Of a stretch of 64,000 nucleotides of DNA, positions 48,438-60,493 are shown in pieces. The DNA is taken from NCBI GenBank assembly GCA_030765065.1, contig CM060990.1, forward strand, positions 8,706,001 to 8,770,000. Reading direction: 5' to 3'. Origin of the DNA: Deroplatys truncata. Its lineage: Eukaryota > Arthropoda > Insecta > Mantodea > Mantidae. The notes beneath the pieces are model-generated. The model was not told the origin of the DNA. It did no database searches and saw only the letters and a list, made by a program, of their open reading frames with translations. Both the position numbers and the translations under genes were made by a program. The stretch's first letter is position 1. The number at the start of each line of letters is the position of its first letter.

Positions 48438-48911
48438 CCAAGCGGGATGGCTCCGCGGTGACGTGCGAGACTCGAATTCGGGAGGTTCCGGGATCGATTC
48501 CTGAGGCCAGCCACTCTGACCACGGGATTTTCGTGGTTTTCCCTGGAAGGCAAGGCGAATGCTAGGGTGATTTATCTTCTACTGCTAATTAGCTTTCCCT
48601 CATTTCCAATCATTTTCATGCTTCACTTAGGCTTATGGACTGTGCAGTGTCGGACAGACGGCGCCGATGCTGGCTCATTGGAAAATTCTTCCCGGCCCTG
48701 CCAGATGGCAGCCTGGTGGGTCGAATTCTCTTCCCGTTGTCTCTGAGGAGCTTACAATCGTTAGGGACCTCTGCGCGTCTCTGTCGGCCTGCCTATAGCC
48801 TCCTGCGGTTCCTTCACCTCATCCGTTCCTCCTGGGGGGGGGGTCAGCACTAAATATCAGCGTTGGGTCCTCTTCGCTCCTGGTTACAGGCTATAATTGA
48901 TAGTTTAGCAT
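48438..48911 (+). mobile_element. tRNA-derived SINE, copy B
   Basis: The head reads ccaagcgggatggctccgcg, gtgcgagactcgaattcggg, with B-box gggatcgattcc. The body shares long matches with copy D: gattttcgtggttttccctg, gcaaggcgaatgc, actgtgcagtgtcggacaga, gacctctgcgcgtctctgtc and tagcctcctgc. It is about 474 bases, almost the same as copy D. Possible target duplication ttagtaa at 48431-48437 and 48912-48918. Transcription would be from the internal Pol III promoter; mobilisation would depend on a LINE partner. Confidence 0.7.
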
Positions 48912-50059
48912 TTAGTAAAATCCACACAAATGAACTTATCAAATGCACTCAAGTTTTAATATCTGAACCTTAAAGTTAGGAAAGGTTTCGTTTTTATTTA
49001 TTTCTTTTTTCTGTTAAACATAAGGTACTTTCTATATGAAGTTCATGTTTTTAACTCCAAGAGCACATACAATTTCCCAAAGCAATTGTGCCCTATATTG
49101 CTGAGGCACACCCGTTCGATAAGTTACCAACGGATAAAAACCAAACCAGCAAACATTTTAAACAAGTAATTAGTAAGTGATTATTGAATAATACAATGTG
49201 TTCAATACATGATTTATATACAGTTAAAATTACCAATTACTTCTATTATGAACTAAAACGACTTATACATGAGCAATGTCAGAAAACGTGTACCTACTTT
49301 CTCTATTTATCAGCTTCTCTGTAACTCTCTCGCTCACTACAACACCCAGTTTAAGAACTATCACTCTAGTGGCATTGTTGGCGTTTTCATTGTAAGCCCA
49401 TGCATAGATATTTCGTTTTATGCCGAATCTACAATTTTATTAGCAGTTTCTTCTCTGCCACATGACTTTATAATCAAAACTAGATATATATGCAGTTTCG
49501 TTCTTCATATTTCACTGCATGATTTATTCTGTTACTTTACATATTTATGTACGTTAAATCTTGAAAGAAAAATGTTTTTCTGTTCCTACACCCTTTAACC
49601 AGTATTTCGGATTTAGACTTGATAGCTTCGGATATTTTTTCCTTGGCGTTCGCAATATAAAAGTCATTTAGAAAGCTGCATCGTTACCGTGCAATCCCGA
49701 GACCAGACGTTTTTATTGCATGGTTTAAAGACTGCAGATTTTTCATTTATTTTCCTTTATTTGAGCTTATTACACTTGCAAATCTTCTCAAGTAGACTTG
49801 AAATATTTTGTTGCCAAGGATCACATTTAGTTATTAGCGGCATATGTAGACCTTCTAAGGTATATGCTATTTTCTTAGGTTTCTCATTCACTTACAGAAT
49901 GTCTTCTTCTCCCATAACTAAAAAGTAAGAATACTTCCTTCCCAGAAATACGTAAGCAACTGCGGGATTCTAAGCTGCTTATTTGAAAACTCTTGAACCC
50001 CATGCGTAATTTAGGTTCATATTGCTGTTTTTGGATTGGATTGTGAAGTGGAGGGGATT
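48912..50059. other. Unannotated intergenic DNA
   Basis: AT-rich, with no recognised genes. The 109-codon frame at 49269-49598 has no recognisable motif. Confidence 0.55.
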
Positions 50060-50596
50060 CGGCACCGATCTAGGAATGAGGGCATTGTACCGACGCCCCA
50101 CGAGCGAGCGCCCCCGGGAGGAAGGTATGAGGTGAGAGGACGCACCAGGCGGCCGGAACAGCAATGACAGGGTCCCTACAGTTTTCAGGTTGAGACGCCC
50201 CAACAGTCGTACAGGCAGATCGGGGACTCCGCCTCAGACACGCACCCACGCCCTCCAACGAGCGGTCCTTATACCCCGGCCACCAACCGAAGGCCGCTGG
50301 ACGGAGAAAGTTCACAGAGAGCATCCTTTTCCCCTGTCACGCTGCACCGAAACACCCTCGCCGACACTTCCAACCCTGAAGCAAACCAAACAGGGTGAAG
50401 GATAAATCAAATGATTAATTGAGGAAAATGGAGGTACAGGAAATTCGGAGGATGAAAAGAAACCACTTCAGCATTCACCTGATGCCTGAGAAAACCCCGA
50501 AAATGCCCATGGGTCAGGGTGGGCAGTCGCCGGGAATGGAACCTGGGACCTTTCAAATGCAAGTCGCATGCGTCACCGCGGCGCCACCTCGCTCAG
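50060..50596 (-). mobile_element. tRNA-derived SINE, copy C (minus strand)
   Basis: The complement starts at 50596 with ctgagcgaggtggcgccgcg, gtgacgcatgcgacttgcat and B-box-like ggttccattccc. It continues into the shared body (catttcctcaattaatc-like and tgaatgctgaagtggtttc). Its 3' half is unusually GC-rich (cgctcgctcgtggggcgtcg), not closely like copies B and D, so it may be a subfamily or a composite. The distal end at about 50060 is approximate and no target duplication was found. Confidence 0.55.
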
Positions 50597-52221
50597 TTAT
50601 TGGTGATTGATGCATTGCTTACAAAAACTAGCAGCAGTGTATTTATTTTCGAATTTAGCCAGCGTTAATATTTGCATGCTTGAAGCCATAGTCTCAGTGT
50701 TTAGCAATTATGTTGATATATGCACCTTTCTCTAAAGGAGTCTGCAGCAAAACTTTGGCGGAGCTTGTTCATTATGGTTTGTCGCGTCGAGGGTTATTAA
50801 GTTGAAGCTATTTCTAACTCTGGTCATCATGAAGCTGTGAACTGCTAGGGTGGGGGCGGTAATTGCTCGACCTTAATAACACTGGCAACCCTGAACACCC
50901 AAGCAACCATAATCAAATGCAACGACCTGTAAACGTAATTTTCTCTTCTAACGTAAATTTATCCTTAATTTATCTATTCGAGAGAAACCAAATAAAGTAC
51001 ATTAAAATAATACGGAAAAGTCCTAAATACCATCATCTTGTATCGGCTCTTCTTTCTACTGTTCTTCTAATAAATAACAAGAGAATACAAATAGTTGGAA
51101 GTCAAAGCTTATGTTATCTATTCGGAGAAAGGCTATATCTGGGGCTCCGAAGGCGTTTCTGTGAGATCCAAAGTGCTTTTCCAAGAGCAACGATTTATTT
51201 ACAGATGAAATGCTAAATCTATTCAGGGTTATTTAAACATATTGGAAGTGCTTAGCTCTCCAATTATATGTGCTGTATATGGTTCTCTTAGCTTTAAAAC
51301 ACAATCCTCTAGAAGTTAAAAATCAATTAAAATGCCACTGATGAATTTTGTCTCGTTAGTTACACTAGCTGTGTGATTCAACTTCATAAAATGCAAACGT
51401 TTACCTTCAAGCTACAGAAATATTCTTATGTATTTTCTGTGCAGACCAAAACGGTTGTCTTGTGAGCAATCAAGAGCAAAACAAAACCCTAAAAATGTGA
51501 TTACTCTTATTATTCAACTTGTTATTTTAGTACACAAAATTGTCCTTTTGTGTCTTTATTATGGGTTTGAAAATAAATTGTAGGTAACCGATGGTAATGA
51601 GTTACTCTGTCTTCATTGTTTTACTGACGGATCCAAATAGAGATATCCCACCTAGAACGTTTTCTAATCCATTGTTAGGCTGTTTAAAGAGTAACATGAA
51701 GCATTTGAAAATAATTTTTAATGTCTAAATAGTGAAGTTACCTCTGAGACAGGCTGTTCCAGCTTGGGTGCACCTCAGAGAGCAGCAGGAATCTGCCTGT
51801 AGCATGCAATGGGGACAAGTGGTCTCATGGCCGAATGAAGTCATAGGAAGCGCTATCACGCTCCCCCTCCGAGCATTGTTGCTGCGTACTGTGACTCGGT
51901 TCGGCAGAGCTGGAGATATACCATAAGGGCGACTTGTAACACAATAAATGCCATTAACTACTACGACTCTAGTTACTGTTATCACAGCCGGATATATGAG
52001 CACTTTCGGGATCTCGTCATTGTATCTCAAGTATTAAGCGTCGTCGCGGGAACCCCGAAGATTCCTAGTTTTAATCCCGGCCGTAATAATGACTTTCAAC
52101 TTTTCAACCTCAGCCCAGACAGGTCTAGCGTGAAACAAAATAGCATTATGCCAAATATTCATACCTCTTGGTGTAGTTGCTTTGTATTGTTCCCAAACTC
52201 CAGAATCTTACTACGCTACTT
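50597..52221. other. Unannotated intergenic DNA
   Basis: Mostly AT-rich. At 52030-52085 gaagattcctagttttaatc, ccggccgtaataatgac resembles a decayed SINE B-box region, but no body follows clearly. A 101-codon minus frame at 51725-52030 has Cys/His residues but no recognised motif. Confidence 0.5.
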
Positions 52222-52715
52222 ACTAGTTGAGAAAATCGAGCGAGATGTCTCCGAGGTAGCGTGTGATGCTCGCATTTGGGAGGTCCTGTGTTCGATTCCT
52301 TGGCTCGCCACTCTGACTATGGTTTCGTGGTTTTCCCTGATTTGCAATGCGAATGCTGAAGTGGTTTCTCTTATACCATGATTTCCTTTCCCTCATTTAT
52401 TATAAGTTCACTTCCCCTTTCATGCTTCAGGTGGGCTTAGGGGCTGTGCAGTGTCGGTCGGTGTCGGACAGACGGCGCATATGCTTGATCGTTAGTAAGT
52501 TCTTCTCGGCACTGCCAACTGACAGACCTCTCTGAGTAGACCGCCGGTGTGAACGGGTCATCAAGCTTGGAATTTTTACGGACATCTGCGCGTCTCTGTC
52601 GACCGACCTGTCTGCGGCCTGTAGCCTCCTGCTGGTCCTTTACTCATCCGTTCCTTCCGGGGATGATAAGCACAGACCGGATCGTCCTGGTCATTTATTC
52701 ACACTAGTTGAGAAA
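52222..52715 (+). mobile_element. tRNA-derived SINE, copy D, with 13-bp target duplication
   Basis: A perfect 13-bp direct repeat actagttgagaaa flanks the element (52222-52234 and 52703-52715), giving a 468-base insert. The head reads tcgagcgagatgtctccgag, gtgtgatgctcgcatttggg, with B-box tgttcgattcc. The body shares blocks with copy B, ending tcatccgttccttccgggga. The long, perfect duplication makes this the best-defined and probably the youngest SINE insertion here. Confidence 0.85.
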
Positions 52716-54179
52716 CAAAGTGTATATTGTTAGTCAGAACGTGATACTGATGCTTCGTGGACTGCAGCAATTCCTCTGCCTAAATGTTGCGTATTAAAAG
52801 TGACTAAGTACACAATTAAGGAAAAATACAATTGCAAGTGTAAATCACTAGTGTTTTTGTTTCTTTCTCGAAAGGTACATTAGAAGGATCCTGAACCAAA
52901 ACTTTTCATTACTAAGCGACGTTTAAAGTATTCGTTTTAACATTTTTTCAGTTTGTGATTATCGCTTTCCAAAGTGTTCAACTGGTTTCGAGTCAGAGTG
53001 ATGTTATTGTTTTCTGTCATATCACACCGTTTCTCAAAAGTGATAGTTTCTTCACATCTCGCAGTCACGCTAAATCGAACCGTTGCAAAACATATTAAAC
53101 CTCAAATTTAGCTTGCATCTGGCGATAGAGCTCCAGAACTGTGAATAGAAGCTTAAACTGAGTTAAGCAACAGGAAATCTAAAGCCTGCAGGTGAGCTCT
53201 TTGATTAGAACCGATGTGTTGCGAGGGAGTGATTTGTTTTACCCTTTAGATGTAATCAAAACTGTCTCCCCACTCGCCCCCTCCCTCATCGCCCGGGTTT
53301 CGCCCATCGAGTTTTCACGTCTGTACTCATTTTCCACGCTACAGTTTGGATTCTCTCGGGGAAGGGTGTCCACGTCAATTCAGGAGAATCGTCACTCCAC
53401 GAGCACCAACCCCTCGTCGTGCACGACAGGTGAAGCTCAGCAGAAAAATACGGCCGTGTGGCGTGTGTACTTTTAAAATTGGGAATCGATGTTGAACAGA
53501 AAATAGAGAATGTTTTAGCAAACGAAATTTGCCCTGAAGAGCGGAAACCATTTCGCTTGAAATTTTAATGCGTTCCCATTGCTTTCAGTGGTCGGCAGCT
53601 TATGTTTCTGCGCCAATGTTTATATTGCTGTGTGGTATACTGTGTTAAATGAAATAGAAACATTTATTTGCTGGAGTTTGAAATCGGTGAAAAATAACAA
53701 CGTAAAATGGCGCACACCACAGCTACACAGCTTTCTAGTTACTGCCTTAATATTACTTCATTTTGGGAAATATTTAACAGGGGTTCAATGCAGATTACAG
53801 AGAAGTCGCGATGATGTGAATATGAAAATTTATGCAATTCTACCATTACAAACACGTTGTTACTGTATTGAATATCGTGCAGATTTAGCTCATTATGGTA
53901 CACTTGCCAATAGTAGCAATATGTAATACCGGTATTCCAAGTTGCCCTGACTTATAGAGAGAACGTGAAACCATTTTGTGATGTTCTTTTCTCTGAGCAA
54001 CGAAGATGCAAAATTGCATTGTTACATAGAGTAATTAAGGTTTGCATTTATAATTACTACCCAAAACACGTGCTCACTTATCTCGCAGGAAGGGAATGCA
54101 TGCAAGTTGCTTATCGGTTCAACACGCCATGTAATAACAAATGAAATACAGGAAGAGAAGCTAACATCTCATAATATAT
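52716..54179. other. Unannotated intergenic DNA
   Basis: AT-rich apart from a GC-mixed patch at 53190-53470. The 115-codon open frame at 53579-53926 has no recognisable motif. Confidence 0.55.
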
Positions 54180-54732
54180 TGTGAGTTTATCCAGTTTTTC
54201 AGCTCTTACTTCTCTCAGTTTTCACTGTCACTGTTTAGTTTTTATCTAGTTCAACTTTGCTGAGAGTTCACTTTGTTCACAGTCACTTCACTAATGTGAA
54301 ATAGTTCAACTTCCTCGTCACTTCACTCCATTTAGTAAACGTAGCGCAATACGCACAACGTAGCCAATTCTTCCGGACGGCTCCTCGCAGGGGAGTCGAA
54401 CACGAGACTTCTTCAATCTTTCCTGCAGCAGCAACACTCACTGCACGTCACAGTTGTCGTCACAAACTCGCTCACAGAATCGCACCGAAAATTCAGCCGC
54501 CAACTCGCTCGTTGACTGACTTCGCGAGAACGCCAGTTTATATATCCAGTGGAATCTTCCACAGAACCTTCTAGAACTATCTCGACCCACATTCAAGAGG
54601 AGGGGAAGTAACTTCCAGAAAACTATGGTTATATGCCCATAGTGCTCCCGGCATTTGAGCTGGCGAGCGCTACTTATCGTTGTTTATTCCGACTACCTGG
54701 AGCCAACCTTGGGCCATAGCCGCTGCGTCACA
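54180..54732 (+). mobile_element. Solo LTR, copy 2 (same family as 32598-33090)
   Basis: Starts TGTGAG and ends TCACA, with the same order of blocks as copy 1: a cagtcacttcact region, gtcacagttgtcgtcacaaa, ctcgcaactcg-like words, tacttatcgttgttta and cgctgcgtcaca. Flanks are ATAT (54176-54179) and ATGT (54733-54736), a 4-bp duplication with one change. A TATA-like tttatatatcc at 54537 could belong to the LTR promoter. No internal region is present. The two copies are clearly diverged, so both are old. Confidence 0.6.
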
Positions 54733-55295
54733 ATGTCTCACTTATGTTCTCATGGTTTATGATGCTAAGATTGCATTAAATGCTGTATCCCACTCGTGGA
54801 TGATCTTAATATGACACTCGTACCATAACAATCAGAATTGTCGACTTTCTGCATAAATTACTATTCCAGGTCGTTATCATTACATTTATGGCTATGAACC
54901 TGTAAAGGAGCCATACTTTTATTATATCTCAGCAAAAGCAGTCACTTTAGACAATGTTTTGCTGTCGACACAAGAGTCAACCGGATTCACGTGCTGAAGC
55001 TGCATCTTGTACCTGTATAAACAAGCAGGAAGTAAGTTTTGCAGTCGTGATATTTTTTCGCGTTATGACCGACTGACTACATATTGGGAGTTTATTCTCT
55101 CCGACACTAATGGGCACGCATCCTGCATACATCGTGGTTATAATTGCCAGTCATTACTAACATCACAAGAGAAGGGAAATCCCCCTGATGGGACACACGG
55201 TGGCAACAAATACACGCAACATATGGCACGAAAAATGCAGATCATATATTTTACGAAAAACTAGCAAAAGGACAATATCTGAAACTGATTCATAT
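54733..55295. other. Spacer before the LTR element
   Basis: Unique-looking sequence with no recognised gene. It ends at the ATAT target site (55292-55295). Confidence 0.6.
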
Positions 55296-55827
55296 AAAAA
55301 TGTTATACACCGGGGTGAGGGCAAAAGATTTTGCAGCTAAAATATTACATTTAATTACCCCGGCATAAACATTGGGGAGCGTAGTTGCAGTGGCAAAGAG
55401 AGGCCCAGGAACTTAGCTGTACAAAGTTAAAGTAGGCGTGAGATATTCATAACAAAATACACTTAATTTCACATTTAACACATTACCTGTGGTTTATTAT
55501 AAATTTGCCTTGGTGCCACTACATCATACACAAACGATTACAGGACAAACACTGGAGGGAGATGTTCCACACTCACACGAGACACACGCATGCTTACACA
55601 CAACCACTCGCATTGGAGACGCAAGTCTGACCCACGCTTCTACTGACGCCACTAGACAAAGAAAGTAACTTCCCTCCCTGTCCTCTCTCGACCCCTTGGC
55701 CAGGAGTTGGGAGAGAAACATGCCGTGTCGGACGAAATTCAAACTCCAATCAAAATAATTAGTTCAACAATGTCATGCTACAAAGCAATAATGTATCCGA
55801 CGCGGCAATGCACACACATACGCTACA
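55296..55827 (-). repeat. 3' LTR of the gypsy-type element
   Basis: In element orientation it starts TGTAGCG and ends ...TATAACATTTTT. The match with 60493-61026 is about 94-95% by eye, with mostly single-base differences such as cactcgcattgg versus cactagccctgg. The five terminal T residues are shared by both copies and adjoin the target site here, so I include them in the LTR. Confidence 0.88.
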
Positions 55828-55840
55828 TCTCCCCCCACTC
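55828..55840 (-). other. Polypurine tract of the gypsy-type element
   Basis: In element orientation gagtggggggaga lies directly before the TGTAGC start of the 3' LTR. Together with the PBS it fixes the element on the minus strand. Confidence 0.8.
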
Positions 55841-57599
55841 ACAATAATGAGGCGGCCCCGCCGAAAAGAGAAGAAAAAATTCAAAGAAAATTTAAACATA
55901 CAAAATTGAATACACAAAGATTACAATGATAAAGCCCTGATGAATCCCCACAGGGATAATGATTCTGTTTTAACAATGAAGTGGTCCCACAGGAACCCCC
56001 CAGCTCGTAACTCCACTTCTGTACGTACACAGTGTATTACGACATACTGTGTGAGAATGGAACTAAGAAAAGCCCTGCTTTGTCCGTTAACTTTTTCCAC
56101 CATTGAACCACACCCGAAGAAGAAAAGATGGAAGAAACTTATCACACGGATAACTGTACCACTCGATCACCACGGCGACACAGTGAAATAGCTGGAACTC
56201 TGTAGAATAGGTCTGTGACGGTACAGACAAACTAAGAGGGAGAACACCCTCGTAGACTGTCATGTTGAGAGGGTCGTAGATGAAGTGCAACTGGAAACCT
56301 GTGCGGATGCGGCTGGGGGATGTAGCACCATTCTCCGGACGATCTGGGGATGTCCTCTTCTGTGAAGGGGAGTGTTTCCTGGGGATACCGGCAGAGTGGA
56401 ACAAGATTTGAGGAAAGCATCAGGGTCACAATATACAAGAATAAAAATACAAAAAATAAATATTACAAAACAAAATGGCAGGGGACACGCAAAGATAATA
56501 GAACTTAAATCTAGAGCAAGGCCTTGCAAAAAAAATACATTAATTGAGCACTCAATTATTGGATATATGACTAACAACTATTCATGAATATATTTGAAGT
56601 AGAGACACCAAGTCAAAATTTAATGACACAATTTTCAATGTTTTGACATGACAATGAAATTTACAGCTCTTGATGCTTTACAATGAAATTTGACCATAGA
56701 AATGGTATTACTGTGAGATTAATACAAGTAAGAACCAAAACATTAGTACATTGAGATATTAGTACTAAGAATTTAAAAATATCATACTCAGAGAAAAAAA
56801 TTGCTATATCAATCTACTAGCAAACTACAATATAGCTACAGACATACTAACTGCAGGATCAAATATAGGTAGAGAAACCATCACCAACTCTGCTAAGGAT
56901 CTACTCCCCAAGGAAAGCTCTATGCGCAGTTCGCAAGCGGTTGGCTCGAGTTCTTCTTTTTCACAGATTCATATAGCCCCTATGTTCTGTCATGGTTGGA
57001 GTGTGGACCAAGCCCCAGTCAATAGATTCTGAAAAACACATTCATAAAACAGACACAAAAATAAAATTAAAATAGTTAGAACTGACCAAAAGAAGGAAAT
57101 TATTGTAGGTAAATATTGTGTCATGTTACGGATTACACGACCTGCAAATTTTGGAAACACGTACTCACCCAGATAAACTTGTAGTGAAGGGGCATAACGT
57201 TGCTGCTGGACAGAAGGATGACTCTATGACCACTTCCCTCTTTCCCTCACAAAAACCAGGGAGGTTTCTATTCAGCACAATGATGACATCTGCAGCGACT
57301 GTAAGCAAACTGGAACAGTGCATGAAAAGTAACACTCCTGTGGACATACAGCAACGAACACGCCTTGCTAAGCACACATCGGCACCTCAGCATAAGCATG
57401 GCAAACAAAACAAGAGAAATATTACTCTATAATCACACAACATTTAAAATACCCTCACAAAGCTAGAAAGAATCATATTAAAGAAGCTTTGTAAGTACAT
57501 GTTAATTTTATCACCCCCAAAAAATTTAAATCAGAACAAAGTACATAGAGAAATAAGCAAACAAAAAAATTATCTGTAAGAGAGAGAGAGAGTAATTAA
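55841..57599 (-). other. Region after gag where pol is expected
   Basis: About 1.76 kb, too short for a full pol (about 3 kb). The minus frames at 56087-56577 and 57165-57377 show no YXDD, DTGA or HHCC/DDE motif that I can recognise. There is a (ag)n run at 57581-57592. Confidence 0.5.
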
Positions 57600-58636
57600 C
57601 ATTTTATTTGGACTGGGGCACCTGCTACCAAAAAATCTTGCTGTGTGCCCTGGTTTGCCACACCTCAAACAAATCAGCGTTTGGCACCGATCTGGAGGTG
57701 GTGAACGTGGTTGCCATTGTCCTCTCGTGTGGAAAATGATGGTCTGTTCCTCTCAGAGATCTGTTCATTGCATATAACTGATTGGTCAACTGGTCCACTT
57801 TTGCAGCTATCTCGGTGACATCATTAGTAGGAGGAGCTGGAAGAGCGCGCAAAGGTGAATGACCTGAAAGAAAAGGGTTAGTAGTCCCAGATGGTAAAGT
57901 CAGAAGCAAGACCTGTAGGCTGTACCTGTGCAGCAGCCAAGTGCTCTCTTTGTGTCATATAAAATTGTGCTTTATCCACCCGCTTAAGAGCCTGTAAAAG
58001 ATCATCTACAGTAAGAGGGTTCATTGGGAGCATAATGTTTACATACTCAGGTTTCAGACCTTTTATTAAATTGCAGCATCCTTATTTTTGATTTACAAGA
58101 CCAATTATTTATTATAAACTATTAAAACATTTAATGTTAATAATATTTTGTTTTATGTTTTTAGTTTTAGTCATACTTGGATTAACCTGATCGCATAAAG
58201 ACAGTACATCATAAGCATGGTGCAAAACAGGTTCAGAATCTAAGTGAATTCTTTGTCGGAGTTTGATTTCTAACAATTCATCTTGGTAAGCAACCTGAAA
58301 AAGTGTATTAAAAGAGGATTTTAAAAGAACCCAATCATGAGAGGGATGCCTATGACAAAATACCTGAAACCATTGTATAGCAGTATCTTTAAGGTAACAA
58401 GGCAAATACTTATCTTTTTGCAAATTTGACCAGCTATTAGCAAAAGCTAGTGTCTCAAAAGTATTCAGAAAATCAAAAGGGTTGTCCACTGCAACATTAA
58501 AGAAAGAGGGTCGAATAGCAGACACATTACTCTGAACAATTGCTTGTACAAGTGTAATTAAATCATTATTGGTGGCCATCAGGGTCGATGACTCACCACC
58601 AGAAAAAGGTGTAGGAGGATGGTCTTCCACAGGCAT
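57600..58636 (-). pseudogene. gag: Gag remnant of the gypsy-type element
   Basis: The ATG at 58636 opens a frame to 58112. It includes a retrotransposon Gag (capsid) domain with FLNTFETLAFANSWSN, KYLPCYLKDTAIQWFQ and LLEIKLRQRIHLDSEPVLH. An AT-rich stretch (about 58080-58150) breaks the frame. Capsid-like sequence then resumes with IKGLKPEYVNIMLPMNPLTV and DDLLQALKRVDKAQFYMTQ (about 58085-57930). A spacer-like frame follows (57909-57625), and in a shifted frame a CCHC zinc knuckle, CLRCGKPGHTARFF (57671-57630), in which the final Cys reads Phe. Gag would assemble the particle and the knuckle would bind RNA. At least two frame breaks and the lost zinc ligand mean it is not functional. Confidence 0.8.
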
Positions 58637-60468
58637 GTCTGAGGGTTGTCGTTATTTCTCTTTGGCATAGTGAAACTATATAGTACAGTATTAATACAGA
58701 AATGTAGGCAAAAAGAGCTAATTAGACACAGGCATGCACTTAAACAATGGTTGTGAAAAAATAAAGATGAGTGGACATACACCATGTAAACATATTATTG
58801 TATCAGAGACAGAAGTAGGTATGATCAAAATGCATAAATATCAATACTGTAAGAGAGGCAGAGGTTGTATTCATAAAACAACACAGATAAAAAAAGTAAA
58901 TTTCCATAAACAATGCCAGAAATTAACAATAAATCAAATATGTAAGTCAATGGTACACGCAGGTAAGAATTAATCACTGAGTATGAAGCAGTATAGGTCA
59001 GTAATATTTACAGAAACAGATACGACAGTGACAAAGAATTTTAGTATCATAGTGTAATGAAAGCAAAATAGCTATATTGTGAAGCTACAAGCAAATAAGT
59101 TTAATGAGGCCAAATATGACCAAAATGAACAAAATTTCAGTAGTACAATTGTACGCAAAGTAACACTGTATGCTAAAATTACTAATGTGATGCTGATAAT
59201 TAGTACAGAAAGTTACATGCACTATAATGAACCAAATTAAAGTAGCAAGGTAAATACCAAATAAATTTTCCTAGTATTTAGCATAAACTAACCATGCCTG
59301 TGCTAAAATCATACAAAATGCTACCTACAGTATCTTAAATGTTAAACAGTAAGCACATTGACCGTAAAGAAAAGAAAATTCAATCAAAGCACTGGTCAGA
59401 AATTTTAGATTACACAACACATTTGTAATGCACTACGGTGACAAATTTGTCATAAGAAAGCAAGATTCATAACCCTCAGTAATTTCACTAGCACGAGTTA
59501 TTAGCAGAGGCGTAAGATATAGTAGCAAGGTGGCATAACACAAAAATGTCAATATCATGAGTCAATGGCCAAATTTGAAAGGTTAATGTAGTTATATCAC
59601 GCATACAAACTCCAGAAAATTCACAGAAATACCTGAGGCAGTGCTCACATACAGAATATGTTCATCAAATTATAGATCGCTAACTCACTGTCGTGGGCGA
59701 TTGAAACAGGCCTACTAAATGGAAATGGAATAAAAACATTAAAACAAAACAGGCAAAACTGAAAAGGTGACTATGTTGATTAAGACACACAGTACCGTAC
59801 ATAGAAAAAAAACTCGTACCCACTACAACGTGATTCTCAAACCTAAAGCAAAAATTAAGCAGTCGAGGCTTTGTAAAGATATGCAATGAGATCACATATC
59901 TGAAAAAGAGTGGAAATTCACACAGACAACACTCATATGCACAGCAAACAACGTGTGACTAGGGAAAGGAAGAGAAGAGAGAAAAAAGATGGGGAAACAG
60001 TGGAGAGGAGGAAAAAGAAGGAGGAAGTGGTAATGCAGAGGCACAAAAAATTACATAGTCACCACTTAAAAAAAAATAAAATCTACTAAATGTGAAAAAA
60101 TTTTAGAGCCAAAATGGAGGGCAAAAATACAACTTTCCTACGCCAAAGAAATAATCGCCATGCCACACTTTGAAATAATTTAGAATTTTCGATGTAACGG
60201 TCAGTTACTGTGGCAAAACGTGCTGCCTACACGTGGTACGCCATCCCTTTAAAAAGAAATCGTGTCACATCGCTGCGATCTACATGAAAAGAAAACTCAC
60301 TATACAAATTCAGATAAACAAATAAACTCTTCACACACCCACATATAAAAACTTACTTCAAACTACAGATATAACCCCACGTGCACGCAAAAAATATAAC
60401 ACTCACGTGCTATAAGCAAACAAAATTATCTCTTCACAGCGATGTGATAACGCTTACAACACAAATAT
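58637..60468 (-). other. 5' leader of the gypsy-type element
   Basis: About 1.8 kb between PBS and gag with no recognised coding sequence. It is AT-rich with short open frames only. This is long for a gypsy leader and may include inserted sequence. Confidence 0.5.
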
Positions 60469-60493
60469 TATTTCATACCCGTCGCCTCCACCA
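60469..60493 (-). other. Primer binding site of the gypsy-type element
   Basis: In element orientation TGGTGGAGGCGACGGGTATG directly follows the 5' LTR. TGG pairs with a tRNA CCA end. The priming tRNA would end in ...ACCCGUCGCCUCCACCA; I cannot say which tRNA that is. Confidence 0.6.

Noticed and set aside
50863..51216. 117-codon ORF
   Set aside because: No recognised domain; composition follows the local AT-rich background.
53579..53926. 115-codon ORF
   Set aside because: No domain, ordinary AT-rich composition and no splice or promoter context; expected by chance in this length of DNA.
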